From Candidatus Rokuibacteriota bacterium (GTDB lineage Bacteria; Methylomirabilota; Methylomirabilia; Rokubacteriales; CSP1-6), in contig QHSX01000053.1 of assembly GCA_003221695.1 (NCBI GenBank), forward strand, positions 1 to 64,000: a stretch of 64,000 nt of DNA, read 5' to 3'. This document shows, in pieces, positions 25,937-33,368 of this stretch (position 1 is its first letter; each line of letters opens with the position of its first letter). A program made the position numbers and the translations under genes. A model generated the notes under the pieces. That model searched no databases, had not been told where the DNA came from, and saw only the letters and a list, made by a program, of their open reading frames with translations.

Positions 25937-26856
25937 GGCGTCGTGAAGAGGGCGCCGGGAGCCAGACGCGCGCCGCGCAGATAGTCGTCCCAGGACATCG
26001 GGCGGCGATTCTCGGGCTGAACTTCGACGGGCCGGAGTGCCCGTTCGCCGGTCACGATGACCACGCCGCTGTCATTCCGGACGAGCGTGCCGGGCGGCGC
26101 CCCGGACGGCGCGTCCACGGCCGCGGCGCGCCAGATCGTGAGCTGGCCGGTCGGGGCCTTGGCGACGGCGCCCGGCCACGCATTACACCCGCGGATCAGA
26201 TTCACGAGCTCACGCGCCGGTCGCGCGAGGTCGAGATGGCCGTCGGTCTTCTTGAGTCGTGGCGCGAGCGTCGCCGCGTCGTGGCGCTGCGGTGTCGGCG
26301 TGAGCGTGTCGAGGCGCGCCAGCGTGTCCACGAGGAGCCCGGCGCCGAGCGCCGCGAGGCGCGCCGCCAGCTCGCCCGCCGTCTCGTCGACGCCGATCGG
26401 CGTCGTCGCCGACGTCAGGATGGGTCCCGTGTCCATGCCCTCGTCCATCTGGAACGTCGTCACGCCCGTGACCGTCTCCCCACGGATGATCGCCCACTGG
26501 ATCGGCGCCGCGCCGCGGTATCGGGGCAGAAGCGAGGCGTGGACGTTGATGGAGCCGCGCGTCGGCACCTGGAGCACGGATTTTGGCAGGATTTGCCCGA
26601 AGGCGACGACGACGGCCACGTCGGGGCGAAACTCGGCGAGGCGGCCCGGCCACTCCGGGTCCCGCAGCCGCGCGGGCTGCACCACGGGGAGCCCGGCGGC
26701 GAGCGCGCGAACCTTGACCGGTGGCGGCGTCAGACGCCGGCCGCGATGCGCGGGACGGTCGGGCTGGGTGACGACCGCGACGACCTCGTGCAGGCGCAGG
26801 AGCGCTTCGAGGGTCGGGAGCGCGAACTCGGGCGTTCCGTAGAAGAGGACTCTAAA
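25933..26856 (-). CDS. fmt: Methionyl-tRNA formyltransferase, no recognisable start codon
   Basis: About 307 residues. N-terminal domain begins RVLFYGTPEFALPTLEALLR, continues VVTQPDRPAHRGRRLTPPPV, then FGQILPKSVL, INVHASLLPRYRGAAPIQWA (catalytic Asn/His) and TFQMDEGMDTGPIL; the C-terminal tRNA-binding domain follows from about residue 205. Formylates initiator Met-tRNA. The codon where Met should be is TTT (26856-26854). No ATG, GTG or TTG is available upstream before unrelated def sequence, and the first in-frame GTG (26685) would remove the substrate-binding N-terminus. A single missing G next to the def stop would restore a TTG start. Listed from the TTT; either an unusual start or a sequence error. 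Confidence 0.85.
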   Translation of the reverse strand, partial: FRVLFYGTPEFALPTLEALLRLHEVVAVVTQPDRPAHRGRRLTPPPVKVRALAAGLPVVQPARLRDPEWPGRLAEFRPDVAVVVAFGQILPKSVLQVPTRGSINVHASLLPRYRGAAPIQWAIIRGETVTGVTTFQMDEGMDTGPILTSATTPIGVDETAGELAARLAALGAGLLVDTLARLDTLTPTPQRHDAATLAPRLKKTDGHLDLARPARELVNLIRGCNAWPGAVAKAPTGQLTIWRAAAVDAPSGAPPGTLVRNDSGVVIVTGERALRPVEVQPENRRPMSWDDYLRGARLAPGALFTTP

Positions 26857-27376
26857 GCGCGAAGGCGTGGTGGGCGGCGTCCTCGCGGAGGCCTTCCTTC
26901 TTGATCCTCCGCTTGATGCGGTCGCGGGTCATTGGGTCGAGGCGGTCGATGAAGAGGATCCCGTCGAGATGGTCCAGCTCGTGCTGGAAGACGCGCGCGC
27001 GCAGCCCCTGCGCCTCGATCGAGAGCGGCTGACCGTCGGCGTCGTAAGCCTCGAGCCTCACCCACGCCGAGCGCGTGACCGGCGCGAAGACGCCGGGAAT
27101 CGACAGGCACCCTTCCTCGGCGGTCGCCTCGCCGCCCTCCCCGGTGATGACCGGATCGAGCAGCGCCTGGGCGCCCCGCCCCTCCTCGTCTCCGACCACG
27201 ATCAGCCTGAGCGCGACGCCGACCTGCGGCGCGGCGAGGCCGATGCCGGCCTCGTCGTACATCGTGTCGATCATGTCGGCGATGATGGCCCGGATCTCGG
27301 GCGTCACCTCGCCGACGGGCTCGGCGCGCCGGCGGAGGACGGGGTCGCCGTATTTCCGGATCTTCAAAACGGCCAT
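26852..27376 (-). CDS. def: Peptide deformylase
   Basis: 174 residues. Motif 1 GIGLAAPQVG, motif 2 EEGCLSIPGV (metal Cys) and motif 3 QHELDHLDGILFIDRL (two His ligands and Glu) are complete. MAVLKIRKYGDPVLRRRAEPV is the normal N-terminus. Overlaps the end of priA by 13 bases; followed by fmt, its partner in N-terminal formyl processing. Confidence 0.97.
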   Translation of the reverse strand: MAVLKIRKYGDPVLRRRAEPVGEVTPEIRAIIADMIDTMYDEAGIGLAAPQVGVALRLIVVGDEEGRGAQALLDPVITGEGGEATAEEGCLSIPGVFAPVTRSAWVRLEAYDADGQPLSIEAQGLRARVFQHELDHLDGILFIDRLDPMTRDRIKRRIKKEGLREDAAHHAFAL

Positions 27377-29220
27377 TCGACCGGATCCACCTCCACGTCT
27401 ATGATACCGCGGCCCTCCTGGCGGCCCCCCCGGAACTCCTCGAGCGCCGCCCCGACGAGCCGCGGCAGCTCGGCGGGGCCCTTCACGACGACCCGCCGGA
27501 CTCGGTTCCGCCGGTCGGCGCCCGGCGGATAGACCTGGAGCGCCGTCGAGGTGCGGAGCGCGGCACTGACCCGCGCGGCCAGCCGCTCGGTCTCGGGCGC
27601 GCTCTGGCCCCGGACCGTGAGGGTCGCCAGCCGACGGAACGGCGGGTAGCCGAGCTCGCCGCGGAAGCGGAGCTCGTGCGCGTAGAAGGCGGCGAGGTCC
27701 TGACGGACCACGGCGTCGAACGCGTAGTGCGTCGGGTTCTGAGACTGGATGACCAGCGCGCCGCCCTCCACGACGCGCTCGGCGGCGGCCCACAGAAGCG
27801 CGAAGGTCCGCTCGCCCGCGCGGAAGTCGGGGACGCGCAGGAGCTGGTCGGCCGACACGAAGCCGGCGAGGCCGAGGGTAGCGCGCCCGAAGAGCCGGAG
27901 CGCGCCGCGCGTGCCGATGACGACCTGGGCTGCCGCCGCGGCGGCGCGCTGCGTCTCGCCGCGCGCGCCGCGGAGTCCGTCCGGGTCGTAGCGGGCGATG
28001 CGCGCGTCGGGGAAGCGTCGCCGCACCGCGTGCTCGACGCGCTCGACGCCCCATCCGAACGGCGACAGGCGCCGGCCCTGGCAGCTCGGGCAGGTGTCGG
28101 GGAGCGGCGCCGTCCGCCCGCAGAGCCGGCAGGCGAGCGTCGCGGCGGCGCGTGAGTAGGCGAGCGCGAGCGCGCACTCCGCGCAGCGGACGATGGCGCC
28201 GCACTCGTCGCACGCGAGGGCCGAGGTGAGCCGGGTCACGGCGAGAAAGACCCGCCGGCCGGCGGCGAGGGTCTCGCGGACCGCCCGCGCCAGCGCCGGT
28301 GTCAGCGGCTCGCGGCGGAGGATCCCCCGCGTGTCGGCCAGGCTGACGGCGGGCCACGGACCCGGCGGCGCGGGGACGGCCTCGGCGCGCCCGCTGTCCG
28401 CCCGCCACCACATCTCTACGCTCGGCGTCGCGGACGTCAGCAGGAGGGTCGCGCCCTCGCGCGCCGCGCGCTCGAGCACGACGTCGCGCGAATGGATGCG
28501 CGGCGGGCCCGGGGGCTTGTGGGCGGCCTCGTGCTCGTCGAGCAGGACGAGCGTGCCCGGCGGCGCCACTGGCGCAAGCAGCGCCGAGCGCGTGCCGGTC
28601 GCGAGCCGCGCCGAGCCGTCGGCCAGCTGCCGCCACGCCTTGGCACGAACCTCCTCGTCCACGCCGGAGTCGAGCCGGACGACCTGATCGACCTTCGCGA
28701 GCCGCTGCGCCCAGCGCGCCGCCGTGTCCACGTCGGCCGCGATCACGAGCGCGCCGCCCTTGGCTCCCTCGATGCGCTCGAGCACGCGCTGCTCCCGACC
28801 CGCACCGACCAGCAGCGTGGGGCGTCGCTCCGGCGCGTTCCGAGGGGCGCCGGCGGGTGGCTCCATGCGAGTGGCGTGCCGAGCGCCCGAGCCGCTCCCG
28901 GGCCCGGTCGCTCGGGAGTCGAGCAGCGGGGGAGGCAGCAGGGCCGCGCAGGTCGAGCCGAGGGACGAGAGGCTCTCGGCCGCGATCCAGCTGGCGAAGT
29001 CGAGCTGGGCGGGCGAGAGGATCGGTGTGGAATCGGCGACGCGGAGCAGCGGCTTCAGGCGTGCGTCATCGCCCTCGCGGAGCGCCACCACCATGCCGAC
29101 ACGCGCCGCCCCGCGCAAGGGCGCCAGCACGCGCTGACCCGGCGCGGGCTCCCAGCCGTCGGGCACTCGGTAGGAGAACGGATGCGAGACCGGAGCGTCG
29201 AAGGCGACGTCCGCAATCAT
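27364..29220 (-). CDS. priA: Primosomal protein N' (PriA), helicase motif I degenerate
   Basis: 618 residues, shorter than the typical 730. N-terminal 3'-DNA-binding domain (DVAFDAPVSHPFSYRVPDGW) is intact. The helicase core is present, with LVLLDEHEAAHKPPGPPRIH as the DEEH region, TSATPSVEMWW, and all eight zinc cysteines (CDECGAIVRCAEC, CRLCGRTAPLPDTCPSC), then VVIGTRGALRLF and ELGYPPFRRLATL. However the Walker A segment expected as a GxTGSGKTEVY-like loop reads LLVGAGREQRVLERIEG, with no Lys-Thr/Ser. As in actinobacterial PriA, it probably cannot hydrolyse ATP as a helicase but can still recruit the replication-restart machinery. Confidence 0.9.
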   Translation of the reverse strand: MIADVAFDAPVSHPFSYRVPDGWEPAPGQRVLAPLRGAARVGMVVALREGDDARLKPLLRVADSTPILSPAQLDFASWIAAESLSSLGSTCAALLPPPLLDSRATGPGSGSGARHATRMEPPAGAPRNAPERRPTLLVGAGREQRVLERIEGAKGGALVIAADVDTAARWAQRLAKVDQVVRLDSGVDEEVRAKAWRQLADGSARLATGTRSALLAPVAPPGTLVLLDEHEAAHKPPGPPRIHSRDVVLERAAREGATLLLTSATPSVEMWWRADSGRAEAVPAPPGPWPAVSLADTRGILRREPLTPALARAVRETLAAGRRVFLAVTRLTSALACDECGAIVRCAECALALAYSRAAATLACRLCGRTAPLPDTCPSCQGRRLSPFGWGVERVEHAVRRRFPDARIARYDPDGLRGARGETQRAAAAAAQVVIGTRGALRLFGRATLGLAGFVSADQLLRVPDFRAGERTFALLWAAAERVVEGGALVIQSQNPTHYAFDAVVRQDLAAFYAHELRFRGELGYPPFRRLATLTVRGQSAPETERLAARVSAALRTSTALQVYPPGADRRNRVRRVVVKGPAELPRLVGAALEEFRGGRQEGRGIIDVEVDPVEWPF

Positions 29221-29221
29221 C

Positions 29222-29914
29222 TCACTTCGTTCGGCGGCGGTCGTACTCCCGTTTGGCGAGCTTCAGGTCCTCCCAGGCCATGCGCCGGTACTCGGGCCCC
29301 GGGTTACGGAGCAGGAACGCCGGATGGAACGTGGGGATCAGCACGGCCGAGCCGTACGGATGGACCTTGCCGCGGAGCTTGCCGATCGCCTCGCGGGTGC
29401 CGAGCAGCGCCTGCGTGGCGACCGAGCCGAGGGAGAGGATGACCTTCGGCTGGATCACGGCGAGCTGCGCGGCGAGGAAGGGCGCGCACGCGGCAAGCTC
29501 GTCCGCTTCGGGGTTTCTGTTGCCGGGTGGGCGGCACTTGACGGTATTCGAAATATAGGCTTCGTCACGCGGGATATCGACGGACGCGAGCATCTTCGTG
29601 AGGAGCTGGCCGGCGCGCCCGACGAAGGGCAACCCCTGCGCGTCCTCGTCCGCGCCCGGCCCCTCGCCGATGCAGACGAGGTCGGCCCGCGGGTTCCCCG
29701 CGCCGAAGACGATCGTCGTCCGTCCCTCGCAGAGCTTGCAGCGCCGACAGCCGGCGAGGGCGCGCTCCTGCGCGCGGAGCGCCTCCGCGGGAGAGAGCAG
29801 GTACTCACCCGCGAGCGGCAGCGCCGTGAAGCCGAGGTCGCGGTGGTGGCGGAGCGTGGCGCCGAGCGCGCCGAGCGCCTCGGTGAGCATCTCCCGGGGG
29901 GTCGCGGTCGTCAT
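29222..29914 (-). CDS. Uracil-DNA glycosylase, family 4 (4Fe-4S)
   Basis: 230 residues. ATG at 29914 overlaps the preceding gene as ATGA. Cluster cysteines CRRCKLCEGR near residue 55, then FGAGNPRADLVCIGEGPGADEDAQGLPFVGRAGQLL (active site, split here by text), ISNTVKCRPPGNRNPEADE with another Cys, ACAPFLAAQL, and TFHPAFLLRNP with the catalytic His. Excises uracil from DNA. Some relatives are annotated as DNA polymerase-associated. It precedes priA in a repair/replication run. Confidence 0.94.
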   Translation of the reverse strand: MTTATPREMLTEALGALGATLRHHRDLGFTALPLAGEYLLSPAEALRAQERALAGCRRCKLCEGRTTIVFGAGNPRADLVCIGEGPGADEDAQGLPFVGRAGQLLTKMLASVDIPRDEAYISNTVKCRPPGNRNPEADELAACAPFLAAQLAVIQPKVILSLGSVATQALLGTREAIGKLRGKVHPYGSAVLIPTFHPAFLLRNPGPEYRRMAWEDLKLAKREYDRRRTK

Positions 29915-30293
29915 GCGGCGAGGCGCGCCTTCCGTCCCGTCACGAACACGAGGATGGCGAAGAGGCCGGTCACGACGGCGTTGAGCCACCAGTACCAGAG
30001 GGCTCCGTTGAAGCCGCGCACCAACGCCTGCGCCACGATCGTGACGAAATAGATGGCGGGAAGGAGCGCGTATAGGATCACGAGGCTCCGGTATCGGTCG
30101 AGGTCGCCGACGATACGGAGCTCCATGAGGCCCAGGACGACCAGCGGAATCCCGAAGGCGCGCAAGAAGTAGTTCTCTGGAGCGTCGCCTGCTGGGTGAT
30201 CGCCGTCGTCCACCTGGGGACGAGGAGGTACGGGAGCCCGTACACGAAGAGGATGATCGCCTGGATCGTCATCACCGTCTTGAGCGTGGTCAT
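29911..30293 (-). pseudogene. Small four-helix membrane protein gene broken by a frameshift
   Basis: Two overlapping reading frames form one protein. The 5' part starts ATG at 30293 (MTTLKTVMTIQAIILFVYGL, then LVPRWTTAITQQATL) and continues in a different frame from about 30180 as ENYFLRAFGIPLVVLGLMEL to a C-terminus at 29911. Total 383 bases, one short of a multiple of three, so a single-base loss (for example one C in the CTCCAG context) explains it. Flanked by ATGA overlaps with both coaBC and udg, showing the intact gene was part of the operon. Could also be a sequencing error. Small DUF-type membrane protein, function unknown. Confidence 0.7.
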
Positions 30294-31513
30294 GAGCGGA
30301 CCGCCTTCTTCCGGGCCGCGGCGGCGCGGAGCGCGAGGATGTGGCTCAGAATGAGGTCGGCGACGTCCGTCTTCGGCATGCGAGGCAGCGCGCGCGTGCC
30401 GCCCCAGCGGTCGAGCAGCAGCACCTCGTTCTCGTCGGCGTCGAAGCCGATCCCCTGCTGGCTCACGTCGTTCGCGACCAGCAGGTCGATCCCCTTGCTC
30501 TCGAGCTTCGCCCGCGCGTTCTCGGCGACGTCGTGGGTCTCCGCGGCGAAGCCGACGATGAACGCGCCGGTGCCGCCGCCGGCGACCTCGGCGAGGATGT
30601 CCGGGTTCGGCGTGAGCTCGATGGTCAGGTCACGCTTGCCCTTGATCTTGGCGGCGGCCGGGTGCTTGGCGCGATAGTCCGCGACGGCGGCCGCCTTGAT
30701 CACGACCGTGGCCGCGCCGAGATGCTGGAGCACCGCCTCGCGCATGTCCTCGGCGGTTTGCACTGGGACGAAGACCGCGCCGGGCGGGGGCGTGAGCTGT
30801 GTGGGGCCCGAGATCAGCGTCACCTGCGCGCCGCGCCGGAGCGCGGCGGCCGCGAGGCCGTAGCCCATCTTGCCCGACGAGCGGTTCGAGATGTAGCGCA
30901 CCGGGTCGAGCGGCTCGCGCGTCGGCCCCGCAGTGATGAGGAGCCGCTCACCCGACAGGTCGCGCGCGGGCGTCAGCACACGCAAGAGCGCTTCGACGAT
31001 CGCGTCGGGCTCGGGGAACCGTCCCTTGCCCGACAGGCCCGAGGCGAGCGCGCCCGCGTCCGGCTCGAGGACGGTGACGCCGCGCCCGCGCAGCGTCTGG
31101 ACGTTGGCGACGACCGCCGGGTGCTCCCACATGCCGCCGTCCATCGCGGGGACCATGAGCACCGGCGAGCGCGTGGCCAAGAGGAGGGTCGTCAGGAAGT
31201 CGTCGGCGATCCCGTGCGCCGCCTTGGCCAGGAGGTTCGCCGTGGCGGGCGCGACGAGGATCGCGTGGGCCCGCTCGGCGAGGGCGACGTGCTCGACGGC
31301 GTCGGGGGTCTGCGGGTCGAAGAGGTTGATGAGCACCGGCCGGCCGGAGAGCGTCCGGAACGTGAGCGGGCCCACGAACTCCGCCGCGTGCTCGGTGAGG
31401 CACACGGTGACCCCGGCGCCGAGCCGCGTCAGCTCGCGGAGCAGGTACACGGCCTTGTACGCCGCGATGGACCCGGTGACACCGAGGATCAGCTCCCGGC
31501 CGGCGAGGCTCAT
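30290..31513 (-). CDS. coaBC: Bifunctional phosphopantothenoylcysteine decarboxylase/phosphopantothenate-cysteine ligase
   Basis: 407 residues. CoaC half: ILGVTGSIAAYKAVYLLREL, FMN-binding with VEHVALAERAHAILVAPATANLLAK, and VPAMDGGMWEHPAV. CoaB half: LLITAGPTREPLDPVRYISN RSSGKMG, VKAAAVADYRA-like motif (VVIKAAAVADYR), and KIKGKRDLTIELTPNPDIL. Two consecutive steps of coenzyme A synthesis. ATG at 31513 overlaps the rpoZ stop. Confidence 0.96.
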   Translation of the reverse strand: MSLAGRELILGVTGSIAAYKAVYLLRELTRLGAGVTVCLTEHAAEFVGPLTFRTLSGRPVLINLFDPQTPDAVEHVALAERAHAILVAPATANLLAKAAHGIADDFLTTLLLATRSPVLMVPAMDGGMWEHPAVVANVQTLRGRGVTVLEPDAGALASGLSGKGRFPEPDAIVEALLRVLTPARDLSGERLLITAGPTREPLDPVRYISNRSSGKMGYGLAAAALRRGAQVTLISGPTQLTPPPGAVFVPVQTAEDMREAVLQHLGAATVVIKAAAVADYRAKHPAAAKIKGKRDLTIELTPNPDILAEVAGGGTGAFIVGFAAETHDVAENARAKLESKGIDLLVANDVSQQGIGFDADENEVLLLDRWGGTRALPRMPKTDVADLILSHILALRAAAARKKAVRS

Positions 31514-31725
31514 GCCTTCGCGGTCTCTCCGTCGTCCTTGACCCGGTACTCGACCTTGGCCGCCGCGATCTCCTCGAGCGCGTGGCTCGTGGGCTTCTTG
31601 TGCTTGGTCTCGACGCGTCCTGCCGCGCCGCGGTTGATCTGCCGCGCCCGCTTCGCGGCGAGCACGACCAGCAGGTAGCGGTTGGACACCTTGTTCAGCG
31701 CACCTTCGAGCGAGGGAAAGGCCAT
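31510..31725 (-). CDS. rpoZ: DNA-directed RNA polymerase omega subunit
   Basis: 71 residues. KVSNRYLLVVLAAKRARQIN is the diagnostic omega motif, followed by KPTSHALEEIAAAKVEY. Start taken as ATG at 31725, sharing one base with the gmk stop (TGATG); a GTG one codon earlier is also possible. Assists RNA polymerase assembly. The gmk-rpoZ-coaBC order is common in bacteria. Confidence 0.95.
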   Translation of the reverse strand: MAFPSLEGALNKVSNRYLLVVLAAKRARQINRGAAGRVETKHKKPTSHALEEIAAAKVEYRVKDDGETAKA

Positions 31726-32339
31726 CACTCAGACACCTCCAGATCGGGGAATGTGAGGCTGAGACGGCTCGTGCGGCAGCGTTCTGCCTGGATGATCGCC
31801 GCCAGCTGCTCCATCGCCTCCTTCACGTCACGGTTCACGATGAGATAATCGTACCGCCGCCACAGCGCGATCTCCTCGCGGGCACGCGCCAGGCGGCGCC
31901 TGATCTCGGCCTCGGCGTCGGAGCGCCGCTCCCGCAGCCGCTGCTCGAGCTCCTTCACGGACGGCGCCACGATGAACACGAGCACGGCCTCCGGGTACCG
32001 CGCCCGGAGCTGCGCCGCGCCCTGCGTGTCGATGTCGAGCAGCACGTCGTGGCCGGCCCCGAGCGACTCCTCGAGCGCGCGCGCCCGCGTGCCGTAGAGG
32101 TGGCCGTGCACGGTCGCCCACTCGGCGAACTCGCCCCGCGCGAGCATCGCACGGAACTCGGCCTCGCTGACGAAGCGGAAGTCCGCGCCGTCGATCTCGC
32201 CGGCCCGCGGCGCCCGCGTCGTCACCGACACCGAGTACGCGAGGTCGGGCAGGCGCAGCCGCATCTCGCGGCACAGCGTGGTCTTGCCCGCCCCGGACGG
32301 GGCGGAGACGACGAACAGCGTGCCGCGACGCCTGATCAC
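31725..32339 (-). CDS. gmk: Guanylate kinase
   Basis: 204 residues. P-loop FVVSAPSGAGKTTLCREM, SVSVTTRAPRAGEIDGADF, EFAEWATVHGHLYGT and DIDTQGAAQLRARYPEAVLVF are complete family motifs. GTG start at 32339. Converts GMP to GDP. Follows yicC by 30 bases. Confidence 0.96.
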   Translation of the reverse strand: MIRRRGTLFVVSAPSGAGKTTLCREMRLRLPDLAYSVSVTTRAPRAGEIDGADFRFVSEAEFRAMLARGEFAEWATVHGHLYGTRARALEESLGAGHDVLLDIDTQGAAQLRARYPEAVLVFIVAPSVKELEQRLRERRSDAEAEIRRRLARAREEIALWRRYDYLIVNRDVKEAMEQLAAIIQAERCRTSRLSLTFPDLEVSE

Positions 32340-32369
32340 CGGCCGCGCCCCGCTCCCCCACCGTGCGCG

Positions 32370-33284
32370 CTACTCAAGATTCTGCACCTGTTCGCGCATC
32401 TTCTCGATCAGGCCCTTCGCCGCGAGCGCCGCCTGGCTGACCTCGAGGTCGTCGGCCTTCGAGGCGACCGTGTTGACCTCGCGGTTCAGCTCCTGGATCA
32501 GGAAGTCGAGCGGCCGGCCGACGGCCCCGCCGCGGCCCAGCACCTGCGCGAGCTGCTCGAGGTGCGCGCGGAGCCGGATGAGCTCCTCACGCACGTCGGT
32601 CTTCTCCGCCCAGACCGCCACCTCGCCGAGGACCCGCCCCTCGTCGATCGGCGCCTCGCCGAGGAGCGTCCGGATCCGCTCCCGCAGCCGCGCCTCGCGC
32701 CGCTCGACGGCGGCGGGCACGCGCGCCTCGACCAGGTCCGTCTGCGCCCGGAGGTCCGCGGTGAGCTTCTGGAGCTCGGCGCCGAGCGCCTCGCCCTCCG
32801 CCGTGCGCCGCAGGATGAGCTCGTCGAGCGCGCGCGCCAGCGCGTCCGAGAGGACCGGCCAGGCGGTGTCGGGGGCGGGCGCGTCCGCCTCGTCCAGGCG
32901 CACGACGCCGGGGCGCTCGAGCACCCAGGCGAGCGTCACGTCGCCGCCGACGCCAATGGCCGCCCCGAGCTCGCGCGCCCGCGCGACGTACTCTGCGGCG
33001 AGCGCCTGGTCCACGCGGACTTGCCGGGTGGAGGCGTCCGGCGCGGGCAAGAGCTCCACGGCGATCTCGACACGCCCGCGCTCGAGACGCGACTGAACGA
33101 GACGACGCGCGTCCATCTCGAGGCCGGTGAGGGTGCGCGGCAGGCGGAGTGTCACGTCGAGGTGACGGTGGTTGAGAGATCGCGCTTCCACAGCGATCGT
33201 GATCGGCCCGGCGCTGACCTCCGCCCGACCGAATCCCGTCATGCTGCGAAGGGACGAGATCCGCGCGGCTCGGGTGGGTGTCAT
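32370..33284 (-). CDS. YicC family endoribonuclease-like protein
   Basis: 304 residues. RSMTGFGRAEVSAGPITIAV near the start, EARSLNHRHLDVTLRLPR, and C-terminal DUF1732 part (EAPIDEGRVLGEVAVWAEKTDV, RLRAHLEQLAQVL, GRPLDFLIQELNREVNTVAS, KADDLEVS) identify the family; E. coli YicC is an RNA-degrading enzyme. The start at 33284 is supported by a TTGACA-N18-TAAGAT promoter ending 6 bases upstream, which would make the message leaderless; the later ATG at 33242 lacks a ribosome-binding site as well. First gene of a long run down to uma2. Confidence 0.92.
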   Translation of the reverse strand: MTPTRAARISSLRSMTGFGRAEVSAGPITIAVEARSLNHRHLDVTLRLPRTLTGLEMDARRLVQSRLERGRVEIAVELLPAPDASTRQVRVDQALAAEYVARARELGAAIGVGGDVTLAWVLERPGVVRLDEADAPAPDTAWPVLSDALARALDELILRRTAEGEALGAELQKLTADLRAQTDLVEARVPAAVERREARLRERIRTLLGEAPIDEGRVLGEVAVWAEKTDVREELIRLRAHLEQLAQVLGRGGAVGRPLDFLIQELNREVNTVASKADDLEVSQAALAAKGLIEKMREQVQNLE

Positions 33285-33290
33285 CTAGTG

Positions 33291-33320
33291 ATCTTAGGGC
33301 GAAATCTCCTGTAGTGTCAA
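33291..33320 (-). promoter_or_regulatory. yicC promoter (TTGACA-N18-TAAGAT)
   Basis: Minus-strand -35 TTGACA at 33320-33315, 18-base spacer, -10 TAAGAT at 33296-33291, then 6 bases to the yicC ATG. Predicted start is at the A of ATG. The -35 forms one arm of a perfect inverted repeat with the divergent promoter. Confidence 0.65.
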
Positions 33321-33336
33321 TATGTTGCGATTGACA
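33315..33336. promoter_or_regulatory. Palindrome TGTCAAT-N8-ATTGACA spanning both divergent -35 boxes
   Basis: Perfect 7-base inverted repeat (33315-33321 and 33330-33336) with an 8-base centre (ATGTTGCG). Each arm contains the TTGACA of one of two divergent promoters. A dimeric regulator bound here would block both; alternatively the symmetry simply reflects two back-to-back -35 boxes. Confidence 0.6.
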
Positions 33337-33360
33337 GCCGGCGAGGGCCCGGCGTAGACT
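33331..33360 (+). promoter_or_regulatory. Promoter of the NMT1-type ABC importer (TTGACA-N18-TAGACT)
   Basis: -35 TTGACA at 33331-33336, 18-base spacer, -10 TAGACT at 33355-33360, 8 bases before the ATG at 33369. Expected start near 33367 gives an almost leaderless transcript. Same form as the pyrR promoter (TTGACA-N18-TAGAGT). Confidence 0.75.
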
Positions 33361-33368
33361 CCAACGCC

